DNA from: Phycisphaerae bacterium
GTDB lineage: Bacteria; Planctomycetota; Phycisphaerae; UBA1845; UTPLA1
Length of the DNA: 10,963 nucleotides
NCBI GenBank assembly: GCA_016935885.1
Contig: JAFGQA010000316.1
Span: 1-10,963 of the forward strand
Reading direction: 5' to 3'
Below are positions 6,884-10,963 of the stretch, in pieces. The position numbers were made by a program, and so were the translations under genes. The notes under the pieces are model-generated. The model was not told where the DNA came from. It did no database searches and worked only from the letters and a program-made list of their open reading frames with translations. Position 1 is the stretch's first letter. Each line of letters starts with the position of its first letter.

Positions 6884-7849
6884 TCAGTCCCTGTGCGAAA
6901 GGAAGCCGATGCTGGACTGGAACATCCGCTCGGTCAGGTCGCTGTCTGGCGACTGCTCGCTCGCCGCCATCAGGTCATCAAGATTGGCCCGGCACATCAG
7001 GCATCTGACCGTATCGAGATGGAAGGCGGTATAAGACTGCCACGGCTCTTCGAGGACGCCCAGCAGATACGAGCCGATCGTGCTGCGCTTCAGGCAGCTC
7101 AGCCGCCGTTGGCGCCAGACGCGGGCGATAGTCGCCTCGCTGGAAAGCTCCCGGCCTTCCAAGAGATCACGGTCGGCTGTGCTCAGTTCGTCGAGGAACT
7201 CCCGCAGCCGACCCAGTGCCCGGAACTTGACACCTGCGACGGCCTTCTCGTCTCGATTCAACCGCTCTGCCGCCTCCTTGTTTCGCAGCCCGACGTAGAA
7301 CAGCAGTTCGACCACCTGCAAGTCATCGAGCTTGCCGCGGTCCCGCAACTCCTCGAACAGACGGCGAAGGATCTTGGCCAACACGTCCGCCTGACGCTCG
7401 GTGCGCTCGTGTTGAGCGGCAATCTGACTGGGCGTCTCGGAGACGGAAGGCTCCGGCATACCCGGGGAGTCGTCGTCGATGTCGAACCCGTCGGTGTACT
7501 CGGGGTGGCGTTGCCTCCTGGTGAGGAGTTCGCCGATCTTGTACCGGAGAATCGCGAACAGATAGGTCTCCAGCGACCGGCTTTCATCGTAGTGCCGCAG
7601 GCTTGTCACAAAGCCCATGAACGCCTCCTGCAACGCGTCCTCGGCATCGCCGACCCCGCGCAGCCGGCTCCGCGCGAACGCCAGGAGTCGTCCCTGATAA
7701 CGATCGATCAACTGGTGCCAGGCACGCTGGTCGCCCTTGCGAATCGCGTCGATCAGGTATCCGTCCGCGTCGTTCGTCTGCGCCAAGATTAGAGGCCCTT
7801 GTACACGCCTGCCGTCACTGTGGATCAGGCGTCGCGCCTGATTCTCCAC
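6884..7849 (-). CDS. ECF sigma factor with C-terminal zinc-binding-like extension
   Basis: The 321-aa product is a sigma70-family ECF factor that would direct RNA polymerase to a special promoter set. Region 2 covers about residues 44-112 (LIDRYQGRLLAFARSRL, DAEDALQEAFMGF, TYLFAILRYKIGELL). An acidic linker (115-150) follows, and region 4 covers about 160-220. Residues 240-295 are an extra domain with C252, H277, C283 and C286 around SYLLGVLEE, resembling zinc-binding anti-sigma folds. I recall similar tails in planctomycete ECF factors linked to Ser/Thr kinases. The listed GTG start has a poor ribosome site. A TTG at 7784-7786, with AAGGG 9 nt upstream, would start MAQTNDADGY and fits the usual N-terminus better, giving 300 aa. 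The gene lies 153 nt after the membrane-protein gene and is likely part of the kinase cassette. Confidence 0.88.
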   Translation of the reverse strand: MENQARRLIHSDGRRVQGPLILAQTNDADGYLIDAIRKGDQRAWHQLIDRYQGRLLAFARSRLRGVGDAEDALQEAFMGFVTSLRHYDESRSLETYLFAILRYKIGELLTRRQRHPEYTDGFDIDDDSPGMPEPSVSETPSQIAAQHERTERQADVLAKILRRLFEELRDRGKLDDLQVVELLFYVGLRNKEAAERLNRDEKAVAGVKFRALGRLREFLDELSTADRDLLEGRELSSEATIARVWRQRRLSCLKRSTIGSYLLGVLEEPWQSYTAFHLDTVRCLMCRANLDDLMAASEQSPDSDLTERMFQSSIGFLSHRD

Positions 7850-7890
7850 CGCCCTGGGCAGTGGCGCGACACGGGTATGCTATCACCGCC

Positions 7891-7927
7891 GAGACGGCAG
7901 TGCCACGGACGTTCATCTTGGTGCCAC
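7891..7927. repeat. GTGCCAC-type repeats in front of the sigma factor gene
   Basis: GAGACGGCAGTGCCAC (7891-7906) and a second GTGCCAC (7921-7927) match the repeat family found at 51-229. They lie in the 153-bp gap between the membrane-protein and sigma genes, where a promoter would be expected. No clear -35/-10 pair is visible there, so the sigma gene may be read from the upstream kinase promoter. Confidence 0.4.
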
Positions 7928-8002
7928 AGATAGTGGGTCGGGGCAGGTAATCAGGTCAGCAGACCCGGCCCACACGGCTGGGTGACGGCCGCGCGCGTCT
8001 GC

Positions 8003-8608
8003 CTACGTCAGCAAATCCATCTGCGAGATCAACAAGCAGACGGCGATGAAGGCGACGGCGGCGGAAATCCTCCGCAGCCAAACATGGCGGCCGTGCGAGG
8101 GTGCATCGACGAATAGGTGGCCGAGGATGACCAGGACTGCCAACGCCCCTGCTCCAGTCACCTGCCCGAGAACTGATCGCCGTGTGCCAGGATCGCGGAC
8201 CGATGCCTTGCCATCCCGACCCTGTACATCCCGCTCTGATTCCGAATGGATCGTGACGACACACGTGGAATCGTCGCGATCATCCTCCCAGTCCGTTTTG
8301 GCAAATGCGTTCTCGATCATGCGCTTGGCACGTTCGACTTCGGCCACCGCAGCGAGGCTTTCGGCTTCGGCGGTCACCATGGCGCGATCGGCCACGGCGC
8401 GAGCGGTGGTGGATTGGACCGCAAACATGTGCGCGACCAACCCGCCCAACAGGACCAAGGCAAAGATGGCCGCGACGCCCACGCCGAGTATGACCCCGAC
8501 CGCTCCCCTCCTTCGGCAGGCAGCGACGAAAAGGGCGATGATCGTAACGAGCAGGCCCGCGCCCCAGAGCACACCGGAAACGCCGAGGCCCAGACCGCTC
8601 ATGCTCAT
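8003..8608 (-). CDS. Small four-helix membrane protein of unknown function
   Basis: I do not recognise this 201-aa protein. It has two hydrophobic segments near the N-terminus (about 8-30 and 36-62), a soluble middle (about 65-145) that begins as an Ala/Glu-rich helix (68-103) and turns charged (EDDRDDS at 108-114), and two more hydrophobic segments (about 148-168 and 181-198). With four segments both ends face the same side. Its ATG overlaps the kinase stop in an ATGA junction, and GGAGGT lies 6 nt upstream inside the kinase gene, so the two are probably translated together. Position between a membrane kinase and a sigma factor suggests a partner, such as a sensor subunit or kinase/sigma regulator; this is inference from context only. 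Confidence 0.78.
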   Translation of the reverse strand: MSMSGLGLGVSGVLWGAGLLVTIIALFVAACRRRGAVGVILGVGVAAIFALVLLGGLVAHMFAVQSTTARAVADRAMVTAEAESLAAVAEVERAKRMIENAFAKTDWEDDRDDSTCVVTIHSESERDVQGRDGKASVRDPGTRRSVLGQVTGAGALAVLVILGHLFVDAPSHGRHVWLRRISAAVAFIAVCLLISQMDLLT

Positions 8609-10963
8609 GCTGGGACCTCCTCGACATTCTGCGGCACAGACCGGCCGCCCAGGAGTTCCTCAAGATCGCGCAGTTCATCCTGAAGCACGACCATCATCTT
8701 CTGGTCCGGAGTATTGAAGGCCCTCTCTATGTCCAGATAGCAGGTCAGGCGGTAGCCGCCGTGATCGAGCTCGTAGGCGGCGATGTTGAGCCTCGTGCCC
8801 CAGCGTCGGACATCCGATTGCCAGAATTGGAATGCCCAGTTGCCACGCGTGAAGGACCAAAGTAGGTCGGACTTGCTGGCCAGCGAGTAGCCGAGCATGG
8901 TCATGTGGCGTTCGATCAGGCGGGAGAGGTTGGCGTTGGCGTCGATCTCAAAAACAGTGCGGAGCGGCAAGGCGAGCTTCGGCGGCTTGACCTTCTTCCG
9001 GCGACTCAGGCGGTATCCTACCACCAGAAACGTAATTGCCACCGCCATCAGCGGGGCGGTCACGGCGGGCATCACAACATCCAGATCTCGATCAGGAACC
9101 GTCGTCGCGACGATCGGCAAGACGCCCATCATCATCACGAACAGTACGCCGGCGATCGCCATGAGCCGTTTGCCCTTGCGGATTCGGGGTGATTCCGCGC
9201 CGTCGGCCAAGGCACGCTGAGCCGGCGGCACGTAGGCCGGGACTGGAACGAACCAGACGAACAGGCTGACAATGCCGCCCGCGATGACGCATCCGAGCGT
9301 GATGAGGAACACCTCTTCGGACAAGGGATGGAAGAGGCCGAGAGCGGCACCGCACGCGCCGGACGCGGCCGTTCCGGTAAAGAAGACGGCCTTGCGGAAC
9401 ACGCCCCGCCACAGACCGTTCTTGTAGCGGGGAATGGCACAGCACAGGGCGAACAGGAAGTAGTTCGCTGCGACGATACCGCCGAGGATGAAGCAGCCAA
9501 AGTCATCTTCGTAAAGATTGAGGGTCCCCGAGGCAATGAAGGCCATGGCCGTGGTCAGCATGAACAGCCCGGCTACAAACAGCCATAGCGACCGGACGGC
9601 GGTGCTTCGTCGGGGCCGCTCGCCGGGGATTGCCGCGCTTGCTCGCTCCAAAGGTTGTGCACGGCTGCCTGCCTCCACCGCCACGCCCGGCGAAGTCAGA
9701 CCGTCGGCGCCGCCGGCTACAGCGGCTTCCGGCAAGGGCGTGGTTCCGCCATGGATGTCGCTGCGAACGGAATCACCGCCTTGAAAGGTTGCCCAATCCG
9801 TGCCGGGTGCGAGCGGCCACAGACCGCCGACCACCTGGAGGGCGAGTGAAACGGCGGCGGCGATCGCCGCGACGGTGAATCCGTAGCCATCCGCAAGAAT
9901 CAGGCCGGCAACAAGGCAGAACAGACCCACGGAGAAGGCGGAGCCAAGTTGGACGTGCCCCTTCCGGCCTTCTCGGAGGCGGCCCGGCCAATCGCACAGC
10001 AACATGGACAGGAGCAAGGGCGCCACCCAGGGTTCGGCCCGCCAGCAAAGGGCGTAATCGGCGAACAGGACCGCAGGCACAAGGCCCGCACCTACAAACG
10101 CGGTGACGATGAACCGTGGCAACCATTCGCCCGGGATGTGGAGCCGGTTGAAACTCAGCCAGCAGCCGAGCATCACGCCCGGGACGATGGCAAGGATGTG
10201 AAAAAAGACGGCCGTAGCGAATAGTGGGTTTCCGTCCGCCGCGAGCAGACTGGTGCCGAAGGAGATGCCGCCGGCCACCAGCAGCGCCATGAGGATCCTC
10301 TCCGCCCAGTGAGCGGGCCGTTGCGAGGCCTGTGCGACCTGCCGGCCGATCGGGCTGTTGTCGATCCGCCCGACGGCGCGATGAACGCGGGAGCCGATTC
10401 GGTTGTGCATTCGGCCGAAGCGACCACGGGAACAGGAGCCGTGGATCTCAACCCGCGCGGCGTTGCCGATTCTGTCTGGGAGCGACGTGGGGTTGATCAC
10501 GGGCGGCGGCACGCTTTGGCCGACGTTGCTGCTGCCCGTGCCGAACGGGCCCACGCCGCCTCCGCCCCCTGCCGGGGCGACTACGGCGACGTTGACCCGT
10601 TCCGCGACACGGGCCGCGACCGTCGAGAGGCTCGCAGGCTCGAAGGTCGCGACGGACTTGTCCAGGTCTTCGACCTCGAAGACTTCACCAACCATCTCGC
10701 CGACGGTCTGGTATCGATCCTTTGGATCCTTCGCCAGCGCCTTACGGATGACACGCGGGAACGGCTCTGGCAACTCGTCCACCTCCGGCTGCGCCGTCAG
10801 GTGCTTCATCAATACTTCGCCCATCGTCTGACCGGAAAACGGCACACGCCCCAACAGCATCTCATACAGCATCACACCCAACGCGTAGATGTCGATCGTC
10901 CGGTCGTAGTTGCCGCTGCCCACCTCCGGCGCCATGTAGTGAACCGTGCCCACCGACACCGTC
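8605..10963 (-). CDS. Membrane Ser/Thr protein kinase, N-terminus outside the window
   Basis: At least 785 aa are visible and the reading frame runs off the right edge. Positions count from the GTG at 10959. The first residues, SVGTVHYMAPE (2-12), are the end of a Hanks-type kinase activation loop (subdomain VIII). They are followed by DIYALGVMLYEMLLGRVPF (23-41, subdomain IX) and KDPKDRY (77-83, subdomain XI). The ATP site and catalytic loop must lie beyond 10963, so the GTG is internal. A Pro/Gly-rich linker (about 125-160) and a basic stretch (165-215) lead to about 12 hydrophobic segments between 222 and 648, split by a soluble loop at 382-453. Residues 660-784 form a soluble domain I cannot assign, rich in aromatics (LLWSFTRGNWAFQFWQSD). 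With an even helix count both ends would be cytoplasmic. It is the first visible gene of the kinase-membrane protein-sigma cassette. Confidence 0.9.
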   Translation of the reverse strand, partial: TVSVGTVHYMAPEVGSGNYDRTIDIYALGVMLYEMLLGRVPFSGQTMGEVLMKHLTAQPEVDELPEPFPRVIRKALAKDPKDRYQTVGEMVGEVFEVEDLDKSVATFEPASLSTVAARVAERVNVAVVAPAGGGGGVGPFGTGSSNVGQSVPPPVINPTSLPDRIGNAARVEIHGSCSRGRFGRMHNRIGSRVHRAVGRIDNSPIGRQVAQASQRPAHWAERILMALLVAGGISFGTSLLAADGNPLFATAVFFHILAIVPGVMLGCWLSFNRLHIPGEWLPRFIVTAFVGAGLVPAVLFADYALCWRAEPWVAPLLLSMLLCDWPGRLREGRKGHVQLGSAFSVGLFCLVAGLILADGYGFTVAAIAAAVSLALQVVGGLWPLAPGTDWATFQGGDSVRSDIHGGTTPLPEAAVAGGADGLTSPGVAVEAGSRAQPLERASAAIPGERPRRSTAVRSLWLFVAGLFMLTTAMAFIASGTLNLYEDDFGCFILGGIVAANYFLFALCCAIPRYKNGLWRGVFRKAVFFTGTAASGACGAALGLFHPLSEEVFLITLGCVIAGGIVSLFVWFVPVPAYVPPAQRALADGAESPRIRKGKRLMAIAGVLFVMMMGVLPIVATTVPDRDLDVVMPAVTAPLMAVAITFLVVGYRLSRRKKVKPPKLALPLRTVFEIDANANLSRLIERHMTMLGYSLASKSDLLWSFTRGNWAFQFWQSDVRRWGTRLNIAAYELDHGGYRLTCYLDIERAFNTPDQKMMVVLQDELRDLEELLGGRSVPQNVEEVPA
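8615..8620 (-). promoter_or_regulatory. Ribosome binding site inside the kinase 3' end
   Basis: GGAGGT on the minus strand lies 6 nt before the ATG at 8606-8608. It sits within the last codons of the kinase gene and supports coupled translation of the small membrane protein. Confidence 0.65.

Noticed and set aside
7899..7928. Sigma54-like TGGCAC boxes on the minus strand before the sigma factor gene
   Set aside because: Neither TGGCAC has the GC pair at the fixed distance required for a -24/-12 promoter. Both are part of the dispersed GTGCCAC repeats.

Overview
The window is about 11 kb of GC-rich bacterial DNA that looks planctomycete. The main reasons are an ECF sigma factor with a fused C-terminal Cys/His extension downstream of a large membrane Ser/Thr kinase gene, frequent GTG starts with GGAGG-type ribosome binding sites, and intergenic DNA full of short dispersed GTGCCAC-type and GCCCCCGACC-type palindromic repeats. 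The phylum call is an inference from these traits; no rRNA or other marker gene is present. All six supported genes are on the minus strand, so the natural reading direction is from the right edge to the left.

Right part (10963 to about 6884): a signalling cassette. It starts with a Ser/Thr protein kinase that is cut by the window edge, so only the C-terminal part of the kinase domain is visible, followed by about 12 membrane segments and an unrecognised soluble C-terminal domain. Its stop codon overlaps the start of a small four-helix membrane protein by 4 nt. After 153 nt comes an ECF sigma factor with a zinc-binding-like tail. The arrangement suggests a membrane-sensing kinase, a membrane partner and a transcriptional output in one unit.

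Middle (6883 to 2075): a 483-bp intergenic stretch holds a possible terminator for the sigma gene, a strong 15-bp-stem hairpin, REP-like repeats and a good sigma70-type promoter. This promoter drives a 784-aa secreted, highly charged protein of unknown function, followed 60 nt later by an S49 (SppA-type) signal peptide peptidase with its own signal peptide. The two probably form an envelope operon.

Left part (2074 to 1): a 573-bp intergenic stretch carries a head-to-head pair of REP-like palindromes. A carbon-nitrogen hydrolase gene with an intact Glu-Lys-Cys triad and an apparently degenerate second nitrilase half-domain follows. The last 259 bp are noncoding repeats ending in a bidirectional terminator-like hairpin. 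No tRNA, rRNA, CRISPR array, transposase or integrase gene was seen.
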